Shown: positions 16,092 to 23,984 of the stretch, piece by piece
How positions within the stretch are numbered: position 1 is the first letter of the stretch
How the letters are laid out: each line of letters opens with the position of its first letter
Origin: Casp-actino8 sp044358015
GTDB taxonomy: Bacteria; Actinomycetota; Acidimicrobiia; Acidimicrobiales; Ilumatobacteraceae
DNA: 64,000 nucleotides
NCBI GenBank assembly: GCA_044358015.1
Contig: JBIKOO010000008.1
Coordinates: forward strand, 1 to 64,000
Reading direction: 5' to 3'
Notes under the pieces: model-generated
Told to the model about the DNA's origin: nothing
What the model saw: only the letters and a program-made list of their open reading frames with translations
The model's database searches: none
Made by a program: the position numbers and the translations under genes

Positions 16092-17780
16092 ATGTTTGCT
16101 GTTGATGTATGTCGTTTGCCCGCTACTGGTGGCTCAACGTTTGTGGTAGCCGCTGGTTTGTTCATGTTAATTGCTGGTGTGATTGTGACCCGTTGGGTGC
16201 GGGCCTCTGCTGGCCGAATGTCGGTTGTGGTGGCACCGCTGGTGTTGCTTGGTGGTTTTGTGTTGGCGCCGTCAGTCACTGATCCGTGTTCACCCACGAC
16301 GACGACGGTTGCACCAACGACAACAGTCGGATCAACGACGACTGTTGCACCAACGACGACTGTCGTTCCGGTTAACCCAAATATGGTTCTTGAGATTGAT
16401 TCGACGGTGCGGGTACCAGTCGAGATTGGTTCAGTAACGGCAGCTGATGAAAGTTTTGTTTTTGAACTCGGTCTATGGGGTGAAGTGGATGTGCAGGTTG
16501 ATTGGGGCGACGGATCAACCGACAATGTCAGGGCTGCTGGGCCGTTCCCACACACCTATACGACATCAGGCCGATACACCATTACGGTGAGCGGTTCACT
16601 GACCGGCTTCGGGCAAGATCCCTTGAATGTTGATTTACCTCTGAGTGGCGCCCATTATTTGAAGGCGGTTCGTTCATTCGGCGAGTTAGGAATCACGTCA
16701 TTGTCTTTTGCATTCTTAGCCTCAGTTAACTTGATTGATGTCCCAGCAACTCTGCCCGCAACAGTGTCGGACATGAGTGGCATGTTTTCTGGGGCGTCGT
16801 CGTTTAATGGTGACGTGAGTGGTTGGGATACGAGTGCAGTGTCGGACATGAGTGGCATGTTTTCTGGGGCGTCGTCGTTTAATGGTGATGTGAGTGGTTG
16901 GGATACGAGTGCAGTGACCGACATGAGTGGCATGTTTAGTTATGCGTCGTCGTTTAATCAGAGTTTGAATAGTTGGGATACGGGTCTGGTGACGAGCATG
17001 GAGGGCATGTTCTTTCGGGCGACAGCGTTTGATGGTGATGTGAGTGGTTGGGATACTGGTTCGGTGACGAACATGGAGGGCATGTTCAATGGGGCGACAG
17101 CGTTTAATGGTGATGTGAGTGGTTGGGATACTGGTTCGGTGACGAGCATGGAGGGCATGTTCTTGGCGGCGAAAGCGTTTAATGGTGATGTGAGTGGTTG
17201 GGATACTGGTTCGGTGACCGACATGAGTAACATGTTCTTTTTGGCGACAGCGTTTAATGGTGATGTGAGTGGTTGGGATACTGGTTCGGTGACGACCATG
17301 AGTTACATGTTCGCTGATGCGACAGCGTTTGATGGTGATGTGAGTGATTGGGATACTGGTTCGGTGACCGACATGAGTGGCATGTTTAGTTATGCGTCGT
17401 CGTTTAATGGTGATGTGAGTGATTGGGATACTGGTTCGGTGACGACCATGAGCGGCATGTTCGCTAATGCGACAGCGTTTAATCAGAGTCTTGGTGCCTG
17501 GGACATAAGCATGGTGGGCGACATGGAATACATGTTGGATGATTCGGGATTGTCGGTCGCTAATTATGATGCGACGTTGAATGGTTGGGCCGATATCCAG
17601 CAGGCCAAGCAATCGAACGTGACTTTAGGTGCTGCCGGTTTGTATTTCAGCAATAATGGTTCGTCGGCACACTCTGATCTGCAATGTGGTAGCGGGTGGC
17701 AGATTATTGATGCAGGAAACCAAGATCTTGGCGCAGGTTCGTTGAATGCTGACAGTCAACTTGTCACAGTCGCGTGCTGA
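16092..17780 (+). CDS. BspA-like (DUF285) surface protein, module 2
   Basis: The product is 562 residues from an ATG with AGGAG eight bases upstream. The N-terminus is odd: CRLPATGGSTFVVAAGLFML and a following TRW look like a sortase signal, but at the wrong end. A second hydrophobic stretch (VVVAPLVLLGGFVLA) and a Thr/Pro linker follow. A PKD-like domain comes next (VDWGDGSTDNV...FPHTYTTSGRYTITV). About ten repeats of 25 residues then follow (MFSGASSFNGDVSGWDTSAV, with SDMSG completing the unit), the DUF285/BspA leucine-rich type. The end carries a conserved cap with two Cys (LQCGSGWQ and the last residue). It is probably a membrane-anchored extracellular adhesin-like protein. The first 600 bases after the linker are almost identical to the next gene. 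Confidence 0.88.
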   Translation: MFAVDVCRLPATGGSTFVVAAGLFMLIAGVIVTRWVRASAGRMSVVVAPLVLLGGFVLAPSVTDPCSPTTTTVAPTTTVGSTTTVAPTTTVVPVNPNMVLEIDSTVRVPVEIGSVTAADESFVFELGLWGEVDVQVDWGDGSTDNVRAAGPFPHTYTTSGRYTITVSGSLTGFGQDPLNVDLPLSGAHYLKAVRSFGELGITSLSFAFLASVNLIDVPATLPATVSDMSGMFSGASSFNGDVSGWDTSAVSDMSGMFSGASSFNGDVSGWDTSAVTDMSGMFSYASSFNQSLNSWDTGLVTSMEGMFFRATAFDGDVSGWDTGSVTNMEGMFNGATAFNGDVSGWDTGSVTSMEGMFLAAKAFNGDVSGWDTGSVTDMSNMFFLATAFNGDVSGWDTGSVTTMSYMFADATAFDGDVSDWDTGSVTDMSGMFSYASSFNGDVSDWDTGSVTTMSGMFANATAFNQSLGAWDISMVGDMEYMLDDSGLSVANYDATLNGWADIQQAKQSNVTLGAAGLYFSNNGSSAHSDLQCGSGWQIIDAGNQDLGAGSLNADSQLVTVAC

Positions 17781-18095
17781 TTGCCTAGAGATCATCAGAG
17801 GCTATACAGAAAGAAATAAACGGTTTGGAGTCCCAAGAACTAGATGGTTCGCCCAATGTTTTGTCCATCTGAAATCGTTTCTTAGTTCATCATTGAGCGG
17901 TCAATTCGGTGCACATAATGCGTAGATGGTGTGGCCTTTACTGATATGCAGTTGTGTCCATAACGACGCAAATGGTTTACTACGCAGGGCATTTGTACGA
18001 CGTGTCGTACCTCCCTCGTAGCCTCTAGTGGTGAGTTTCGTGTCATTGCAGAATCATCGTTTGACATGGGATTGCTGTCCGATGACTGTTCGTCT
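17781..18095. repeat. Duplicated intergenic element, copy C
   Basis: This is the full-length copy between modules 2 and 3. It contains the hairpin at 17980-18021 with one base lost from the right arm (CCCTCGTAG). The bases from 18096 to 18164 match the leader of module 2 and include the GAGGGAG ribosome binding site of the next gene. No gene is seen. Confidence 0.75.
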
Positions 18096-18164
18096 GTGTA
18101 CGGTGGAGTTGGTTTTGGTCGCTATGGTCGGAATTGGGTCTGAGTTTGCCTGAGGGAGTTTGTG

Positions 18165-19763
18165 ATGTTTGCTATTGATGTGTGTCGTTTGCCCGCCACT
18201 GGTGGTTCGACGTTTGTTGTGGTTGCTGGTTTGTTCATGTTAGTTGCTGGTGTGATTGTGACCCGTTGGGTGCGGGCCTCTGCTGGCCGAATGTCGGTTG
18301 TGGTGGCACCGCTGGTGTTGCTTGGTGGTTTTGTGTTGGCGCCGTCAGTCACTGATCCGTGTTCACCTACAACAACGACTGTTGCACTTGCGACGACTGT
18401 TGCACCGACGACAACTGTCGTTCCGGTTAACCCAAATATGGTTCTTGAGATTGATTCGACGGTGCGGGTACCAGTCGAGATTGGTTCAGTAACGGCAGCT
18501 GATGAAAGTTTTGTTTTTGAACTCGGTCTATGGGGTGAAGTGGATGTGCAGGTTGATTGGGGCGACGGATCAACCGACAATGTCAGGGCTGCTGGGCCGT
18601 TCCCACACACCTATACGACATCAGGCCGATACACCATTACGGTGAGCGGTTCACTGACCGGCTTCGGGCAAGATCCCTTGAATGTTGATTTACCTCTGAG
18701 TGGCGCCCATTATTTGAAGGCGGTTCGTTCATTCGGCGAGTTAGGAATCACGTCATTGTCTTTTGCATTCTTAGCCTCAGTTAACTTGATTGATGTCCCA
18801 GCAACTCTGCCCGCAACAGTGTCGGACATGAGTGGCATGTTTTCTGGGGCGTCGTCGTTTAATGGTGACGTGAGTGGTTGGGATACGAGTGCAGTGTCGG
18901 ACATGAGTGGCATGTTTTCTGGGGCGTCGTCGTTTAATGGTGATGTGAGTGGTTGGGATACGAGTGCAGTGACCGACATGAGTGGCATGTTTAGTTATGC
19001 GTCGTCGTTTAATCAGAGTTTGAATAGTTGGGATACGGGTTCGGTGACGAGCATGAGAAGGATGTTCCATGGTGCTTCGGCGTTTAATCAAAATCTAAAC
19101 AGTTGGGATACGGGTCTGGTGACGAGCATGAAAGGCATGTTCGATGGGTCGTCGTCGTTTAATGGTGATGTGAGTGGTTGGGACACGGGTCTGGTGACGA
19201 GCATGAGCGAAATGTTCTATGGGGCGTCGTCGTTTAATGGTGATGTGAGTGGTTGGGACACGGGTTCGGTATTGACGGACAAGAGTTACATGTTCTATAG
19301 GGCGACAGCGTTTAATGGTGATGTGAGTGGTTGGGATACGGGTCTGGTGACGAACATGGAGGGTATGTTCGGTTTAGCGTCGTCGTTTAATGGTGATGTG
19401 AGTGGTTGGGACACGGGTCTAGTAACGAGCATGCGCGCCATGTTCGCTGGGGCGTCGTCGTTTGATCAGAGTCTCGGAGCTTGGGACATAAGCATGGTGG
19501 GCGACATGGAATACATGTTGGATAATTCGGCATTGTCGGTCGCAAATTATGATGCGACCTTGATTGGTTGGGCCGACATCCAGCAGGCCAAGCAATCGAA
19601 CGTGGCTTTGGGTGCTGTCGGGTTGTATTTCAGCAACGATGGTTCGTCAGCACGCTCTGAGCTGCGATGTGGTAGCGGGTGGCAGATTATTGATGAAGGA
19701 AATCAAAGTGTTGCCCCAGGTTCGTTAAATGCTGACAGTCAACTTGTCACAATCGCGTGTTGA
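18165..19763 (+). CDS. BspA-like (DUF285) surface protein, module 3
   Basis: The product is 532 residues, a close paralogue of module 2. It has the same N-terminal LPATGG-plus-hydrophobic segment, second hydrophobic stretch, Thr-rich linker (shorter here), PKD-like domain and DUF285 repeats. It has about nine repeats, one with an insertion (SVLTDKSYMF). The C-terminal cap (SELRCGSGWQIID and a terminal Cys) is almost identical to that of the broken module 1. Sequence identity to module 2 is highest from the linker to the third repeat and drops where repeats start to differ, as expected from duplication followed by repeat shuffling or gene conversion. A GAGGGAG site precedes the ATG. The likely location is the outer face of the membrane. 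Confidence 0.88.
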   Translation: MFAIDVCRLPATGGSTFVVVAGLFMLVAGVIVTRWVRASAGRMSVVVAPLVLLGGFVLAPSVTDPCSPTTTTVALATTVAPTTTVVPVNPNMVLEIDSTVRVPVEIGSVTAADESFVFELGLWGEVDVQVDWGDGSTDNVRAAGPFPHTYTTSGRYTITVSGSLTGFGQDPLNVDLPLSGAHYLKAVRSFGELGITSLSFAFLASVNLIDVPATLPATVSDMSGMFSGASSFNGDVSGWDTSAVSDMSGMFSGASSFNGDVSGWDTSAVTDMSGMFSYASSFNQSLNSWDTGSVTSMRRMFHGASAFNQNLNSWDTGLVTSMKGMFDGSSSFNGDVSGWDTGLVTSMSEMFYGASSFNGDVSGWDTGSVLTDKSYMFYRATAFNGDVSGWDTGLVTNMEGMFGLASSFNGDVSGWDTGLVTSMRAMFAGASSFDQSLGAWDISMVGDMEYMLDNSALSVANYDATLIGWADIQQAKQSNVALGAVGLYFSNDGSSARSELRCGSGWQIIDEGNQSVAPGSLNADSQLVTIAC

Positions 19764-19972
19764 CAGGGTTGACCATCAGAGGTTATACAGAGAGAACTTA
19801 ACGGTTCGTGGTCCTAAGAACTAGATGGTTCGCGCAATGTTTTGTCCATCTGAAATCGCTTCTTAGTTCATCATTGAGCGCTCAAGTCGGGGCACATAGT
19901 GCGTAGATGTTGTGACCTTTACTGATGTCCCGTTGGTGTACGTAACGACGCAAATGGTTTACTACGCAGGGC
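19764..19972. repeat. Duplicated intergenic element, copy D (truncated)
   Basis: It matches copies A and C from just after the stop codon up to the left arm of the hairpin (CTACGCAGGG). It then breaks off, 14 bases before the tRNA-like repeat at 19986. The truncation point therefore coincides with the proposed right end of the island. Confidence 0.7.
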
Positions 19973-19985
19973 GTTAGTCCGTACC

Positions 19986-20002
19986 TTCGATTCCCAGTCG
20001 CC
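19986..20002 (+). other. tRNA 3'-half remnant, possible attachment site
   Basis: The bases TTCGATTCCCAG followed by TCGCC copy positions 7804-7815 and 7818-7822 of the tRNA-Cys gene, with two bases missing between the two parts. No complete tRNA can be folded here. It may be the far attachment site of the island. The T-loop sequence is common among tRNAs, so descent from another tRNA gene is possible. Confidence 0.4.
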
Positions 20003-20033
20003 CGTCTTTGAGGATGGTTGTTTTGTTGGTATT

Positions 20034-20975
20034 TCAAAGGCAATCGTGACAGAGGACTTCGTTGACTTTTGTTACGCAGTCGGGACAGACCAAGGTTCGG
20101 CGTCGGCACAGTAGATCTGAGCAATTGTGGTATTCGCTTGTGGGCGTGTCGCACATATGACAAGTACTTAATACCTTGGTGTCTTTGCTGTATTCCAACT
20201 TGAAGCGACGATCGAAGACATAGAGCGAACCTTCCCATAGTCCCGAGTCCTTGAACTTCTCGGCATAACGAACGATGCCACCATCAATTTGGTACACCTC
20301 TTTGAAACCGCGGTTCTTCATAATGAGTGAAAGAACTTCGCAACGAATTCCACCGGTGCAGTAAGTGACAATGGGTTTGTCTTTGAGGTGGTCGTACGCA
20401 CCACTTTCAAGCACTTTGACAAACTCGGGAGTTGTCTCAATCGGAGGAACCACAGCGTTTCTAAATTTGCCGATCGCTGCCTCGTATTCGTTGCGACCGT
20501 CAAAGAAGACCACTTCATCGCCACGCGAGGCGACAAGTTCATTGACTTCGGTTGGAGACAGGTGAATACCTCCACCGACGATGCCATTTTCGTTCACGAC
20601 AATTTCTTCAGGAACACCAAAGGTCACGATTTCGTCGCGCACTCGAACCTGCAAACGAGGGAACTCGTCGCCATGCCCTTCAGACCACTTATATTCCATA
20701 TCTTTGAAAGGCGCGAAGTCCTTCATGACCCGGATGTATCGCTTGATCTGGTTGAGCGATCCACCAACAGTTCCGTTGATGCCATCCTTTGATATCAAAA
20801 TTCTGCCACGAAGGTCGTTTGCTTCGCACAGAGTGCGCTGCCACAAACGGATCGCTTCAGGATCAGCTAGTGGAGTGAATTTGTAAAAGAGGATGATCTT
20901 CTGCGGTCCGATGTCAAGAATTTTAACAGGGCGAAAGCAGCGACTCTTTCTCCGATTCTCAGGACTTTGGACCAT
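20034..20975 (-). CDS. trhO: tRNA uridine(34) hydroxylase TrhO (rhodanese-like)
   Basis: The product is 313 residues. The N-terminal domain has LFYKFTPLADPEAIRLWQ and KDGINGTVGG. The rhodanese domain has the active-site Cys in VTYCTGGIRCE, and the C-terminus has a Cys-rich tail (CHMCDTP...CPDCVTKVNEVLCHDC). TrhO/YceA proteins catalyse oxygen-dependent formation of 5-hydroxyuridine at the tRNA wobble position. The N-terminus is about 25 residues longer than usual, and no internal start codon in frame offers a shorter form. The gene is divergent from the mobile-domain gene at 21028 and lies directly outside the right end of the proposed island. Confidence 0.93.
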   Translation of the reverse strand: MVQSPENRRKSRCFRPVKILDIGPQKIILFYKFTPLADPEAIRLWQRTLCEANDLRGRILISKDGINGTVGGSLNQIKRYIRVMKDFAPFKDMEYKWSEGHGDEFPRLQVRVRDEIVTFGVPEEIVVNENGIVGGGIHLSPTEVNELVASRGDEVVFFDGRNEYEAAIGKFRNAVVPPIETTPEFVKVLESGAYDHLKDKPIVTYCTGGIRCEVLSLIMKNRGFKEVYQIDGGIVRYAEKFKDSGLWEGSLYVFDRRFKLEYSKDTKVLSTCHMCDTPTSEYHNCSDLLCRRRTLVCPDCVTKVNEVLCHDCL

Positions 20976-21027
20976 TCTTATTAGAGTTCGTACTGACGCT
21001 TGTGCGTTGATGTTTTGAGGGGGACAG

Positions 21028-22776
21028 ATGTTGTCAGATAAGTGGATTATCGACCGGACGCCGACAACACGATTTCCGTTTTATACACGCGGAAATGCTG
21101 CTGATGTTTTGGCTGACCCGGTCAGTCCTTTGGGGTGGACTTTTTGTTGGGAGTCAGGAATCGTTTTGGGTTGTCGTGATGGATTTGTGACCTTCGGCGT
21201 CTTTGATCATGATGACTACGGCTCTCCACCCGAAACCTTTGGATGCTTTGGTGGCTATTTCTATAACTCACTCATGCAAGCCCGCCTGATGGGCGTGCGT
21301 ATGCCAGGTGCGAGCCCTGAGGCGATTGACGCGGCGTATTTTGATGATCGTCCTGATGTGCCTCCTTACGTGGCAGAGCCTTGGCATGATTCGCCACGAC
21401 ATGCCGAGAAGTTGGCTGAAACCCAGGCCTACATCATGAGTGCAGTGACGCATCAGCCAGTTGAAGATCAGCATGCAACAGCACTTGAGATTCGCCGCAA
21501 CCGTCCAGATCTTTCACAGCTTTCAAATCATGAACTGGTAGCCCGTGCTCGAACAATGCAGCCACATCTGGTCGCGATGTTTGAACAACATGCGTGGGCA
21601 AGCCTCGGCGCTTCTTTTGGTCCAGGAGGAGTTTTGGCTATCGCCGAAGGTCTCGGACGGGCCGAAGACGGTGTGCGCATGATCGGAGCAGTCGGCAATG
21701 TTGACTCGGCCAATATTGCTACGCAGTTGTGGGATCTCTCTCGTTTAGTTCGCGGGGATGCGGCTTTAACCGAATTGTTCGATGAGAGTTTCGCGGCGGG
21801 AACAATCAACTCAGATGTAGCCAATGAGATGTTGAGCAAGGTCGTTGGAACCGAATTCGCTTCAGCTTTGCAAGTTTTCATGATTGATCACGGTGGTCGT
21901 GCTCCAAATGAATGGGATCCTGCAGCTTCTAGTTACGAATCAAAGCCGGCGTTGGCCTTCATCCAGATTGATCGCCTGCGCCACCAAGATGATTCAGCTG
22001 ATCCACATAAATCACACGAACGCAATTCAGCAGAGCGTGAACGTCTGTACACAGAATTCTTGGAACTTCTCAGCGGAGACCCCGAAGCAATCGGAGCATT
22101 CGCTGCGTCGTATGCATCTTCGGGAGTCTGGCAAGCAACACGCGAGCGTTGTAAGAGCAACAACATCGCGGCGATTCACGAAGTGCGGGTGTGTTTTGAC
22201 GAAATCGGTCGACGAATGGTTGCAGCAGGTCATCTGGCCGCAGCGGAACAGATTTATATGTTGCTTGAGTCAGAACTCGAGCAGTATCTCAGTAACCCCG
22301 CCCCCTTTAAGGAAGTGCTCGCTGAACGATTTGTCGATCACCAGGCATTGGCGCTGCTAGATCCGCCATACATCGTTGGACCTGATGTGCCGCCGCTTTC
22401 GCAGTGGCCACGACGAGATGTCGCGAGTAACGACGTTGTAAAGGTTGGCGATGTCTTGAAAGGCGTCGCGTGTTCTGCAGGTGAGTACACCGGAACGGCA
22501 AGAGTCATTCTTGATCCCTTTGATCCAAGCGGACTCGATGCCGGTGACATTTTGGTAACGCTCAATACTGATCCGTCGTGGACGCCGCTGTTTTTGGCTT
22601 CAGGAGCGGTTGTCGTAAACCTTGGCGCTGTGGGTTCGCACGCAAGCATCGTGAGTCGTGAATTGGGTATCCCGTGTGTTGCGTCCGTAGCCGACGCAAC
22701 AAAGAAGATTCCAGATGGTGCCAACATCACGGTCAATGGTTCAACCGGAACCATTACTATCAATTCGCTCCGATAA
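21028..22776 (+). CDS. PEP-utilising enzyme mobile-domain protein
   Basis: The product is 582 residues. The C-terminal 90 residues are a swivelling phosphohistidine domain (GTARVILDPFDPSGLDAGDI... GSHASIVSRELGIPCV), with the phosphorylatable His in GSHAS. The first 480 residues are mainly helical and show no ATP-grasp nucleotide-binding motif that I can recognise. It is therefore not a normal PEP synthase or rifampicin phosphotransferase and may work with a separate ATP-grasp subunit, as phenylphosphate synthase does. A GGGGGACAG site precedes the ATG. It is followed by an esterase-like gene 32 bases downstream. The substrate is unknown. Confidence 0.8.
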   Translation: MLSDKWIIDRTPTTRFPFYTRGNAADVLADPVSPLGWTFCWESGIVLGCRDGFVTFGVFDHDDYGSPPETFGCFGGYFYNSLMQARLMGVRMPGASPEAIDAAYFDDRPDVPPYVAEPWHDSPRHAEKLAETQAYIMSAVTHQPVEDQHATALEIRRNRPDLSQLSNHELVARARTMQPHLVAMFEQHAWASLGASFGPGGVLAIAEGLGRAEDGVRMIGAVGNVDSANIATQLWDLSRLVRGDAALTELFDESFAAGTINSDVANEMLSKVVGTEFASALQVFMIDHGGRAPNEWDPAASSYESKPALAFIQIDRLRHQDDSADPHKSHERNSAERERLYTEFLELLSGDPEAIGAFAASYASSGVWQATRERCKSNNIAAIHEVRVCFDEIGRRMVAAGHLAAAEQIYMLLESELEQYLSNPAPFKEVLAERFVDHQALALLDPPYIVGPDVPPLSQWPRRDVASNDVVKVGDVLKGVACSAGEYTGTARVILDPFDPSGLDAGDILVTLNTDPSWTPLFLASGAVVVNLGAVGSHASIVSRELGIPCVASVADATKKIPDGANITVNGSTGTITINSLR

Positions 22777-22808
22777 GTCAACATTCTGAACTAAAGGAAA
22801 CGCTCACG

Positions 22809-23942
22809 GTGGAAGTACAGGGATTTGTCAAGTCAGGATTTGGATCGGTGAAAGACGCCTTCGCCGCGAACTTCACTTCAGATTTTGAAGTTGGAGCGAG
22901 CGTCGCGGTGATGCACCGCGGTGAAATGGTCGTTGATATCTGGGGCGGGCACACCGACATGGAACGCACGACGCCGTGGGAAGAGAATACGTTGATCAAT
23001 GTTTGGTCAACCACGAAAACACAAATGTTCCTTTGCGTGTTGATGTTGGTAGATGAAGGCAAAATGAGCCTCGACGATCCCGTATGTAAACACTGGCCTG
23101 AATTTGCGGCTAATGGAAAAGAAAAGGTTCTTGTGCGCCATCTGATGTCGCACACCTCTGGTGTGTCGGGTTGGGACGAGCCTTTGGTTGCTGCAGATTT
23201 GTACGATCACGAAAAATGCTCGTCATTACTTGCTGCGCAGGCACCGTGGTGGGAGCCAGGCACAAAGTCTGGGTATCACGCGATGACCCAGGGATATCTG
23301 TTGGGCGAGTTGGTGAAGCGAGTCACTGGCATGTCGCTCGGTATCTTCTTTCGCACTCGGGTTGCCGAACCTTTGGGAGCCGATTTTCACATCGGAGTTC
23401 CAGCAAATGTTGAAGACCGGATTGCGTCGGTGATTCCAGCAGCGCAGGGTATTCCACCCAATATTGCTGCCGACAGTATCTTTGCTCGAACAATGCTGAA
23501 CCCAAAGATGGATGCCCGCTTCTCATGGACACCCGAATGGCGACGCTGTGAAAGCCCTGCCGCTAACGGACAAGGAAACGCTCGGTCTGTTGCTTTGACT
23601 CAATCAATTATTTCACACGGTGGTTCGGTGAAGGGGCAGACTTTCCTTTCCCGCGACACGATTGAGAAGATCTTTGATGTGCAGGCCGAAGGGACGGATC
23701 AAGTGTTGATGTCACCAATCAAACTCGGCGTTGGCTACGGATTGAAATCAGAACACACGCCCATTAGCCCGAATGACCGAGCCTGTTTTTGGGGTGGTTG
23801 GGGAGGATCGCTATGTGTCAATGATCTTGAAGCCGAGATGACGTTTGCCTATGTCATGAATCGCATGGGTGATGGCACCGTGGGGGACAACCGGGCCGGA
23901 GGTCCTTTGATGGCTACTTTTCTTTCTCTCGCTAAGTTGTAG
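22809..23942 (+). CDS. Beta-lactamase-fold serine hydrolase (EstB-like esterase)
   Basis: Counted from GTG 22809, which has AAAGGAA upstream, the product is 377 residues. The SxxK nucleophile motif is STTK in NVWSTTKTQM. The second motif is the Tyr of SGYHAMTQGYLLGE, as in class VIII carboxylesterases rather than penicillinases. A late WGGWGGS replaces the KTG box. There is no signal peptide, so it acts in the cytoplasm. The frame is open further upstream but that part overlaps the mobile-domain gene. The two genes are probably co-transcribed. Confidence 0.88.
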   Translation: MEVQGFVKSGFGSVKDAFAANFTSDFEVGASVAVMHRGEMVVDIWGGHTDMERTTPWEENTLINVWSTTKTQMFLCVLMLVDEGKMSLDDPVCKHWPEFAANGKEKVLVRHLMSHTSGVSGWDEPLVAADLYDHEKCSSLLAAQAPWWEPGTKSGYHAMTQGYLLGELVKRVTGMSLGIFFRTRVAEPLGADFHIGVPANVEDRIASVIPAAQGIPPNIAADSIFARTMLNPKMDARFSWTPEWRRCESPAANGQGNARSVALTQSIISHGGSVKGQTFLSRDTIEKIFDVQAEGTDQVLMSPIKLGVGYGLKSEHTPISPNDRACFWGGWGGSLCVNDLEAEMTFAYVMNRMGDGTVGDNRAGGPLMATFLSLAKL

Positions 23943-23984
23943 CAATTCCAGGAGCGCAGGCTGGTTGAAGGCTCAGCACACCTA

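Larger units (their letters stand above)
7804..20002. mobile_element. Probable genomic island inserted at tRNA-Cys
   Basis: The left edge lies in the tRNA-Cys 3' half (TTCGATTCCCAG at 7804-7815). The right edge is a copy of the same 12 bases at 19986-19997 followed by TCGCC. Between them are only repeat-rich exported proteins, duplicated intergenic elements and a decayed tyrosine recombinase (13938-14199), while housekeeping or catabolic genes lie on either side. This fits an old integrative element that has lost its integrase. The right-hand repeat is short and 2 bases shorter than the tRNA across the acceptor stem, so the boundary is an inference. Confidence 0.45.

Noticed and set aside
13799..18021. 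Hairpin copies as integron attC sites of a cassette array
   Set aside because: The hairpins lack the RYYYAAC and GTTRRRY end boxes of attC, and the integrase remnant looks like a phage type rather than IntI. The gene-plus-hairpin layout is better explained by tandem duplication.
20388..20792. 134-residue plus-strand frame opposite trhO
   Set aside because: It is the antisense of a conserved gene with clear catalytic motifs on the other strand.
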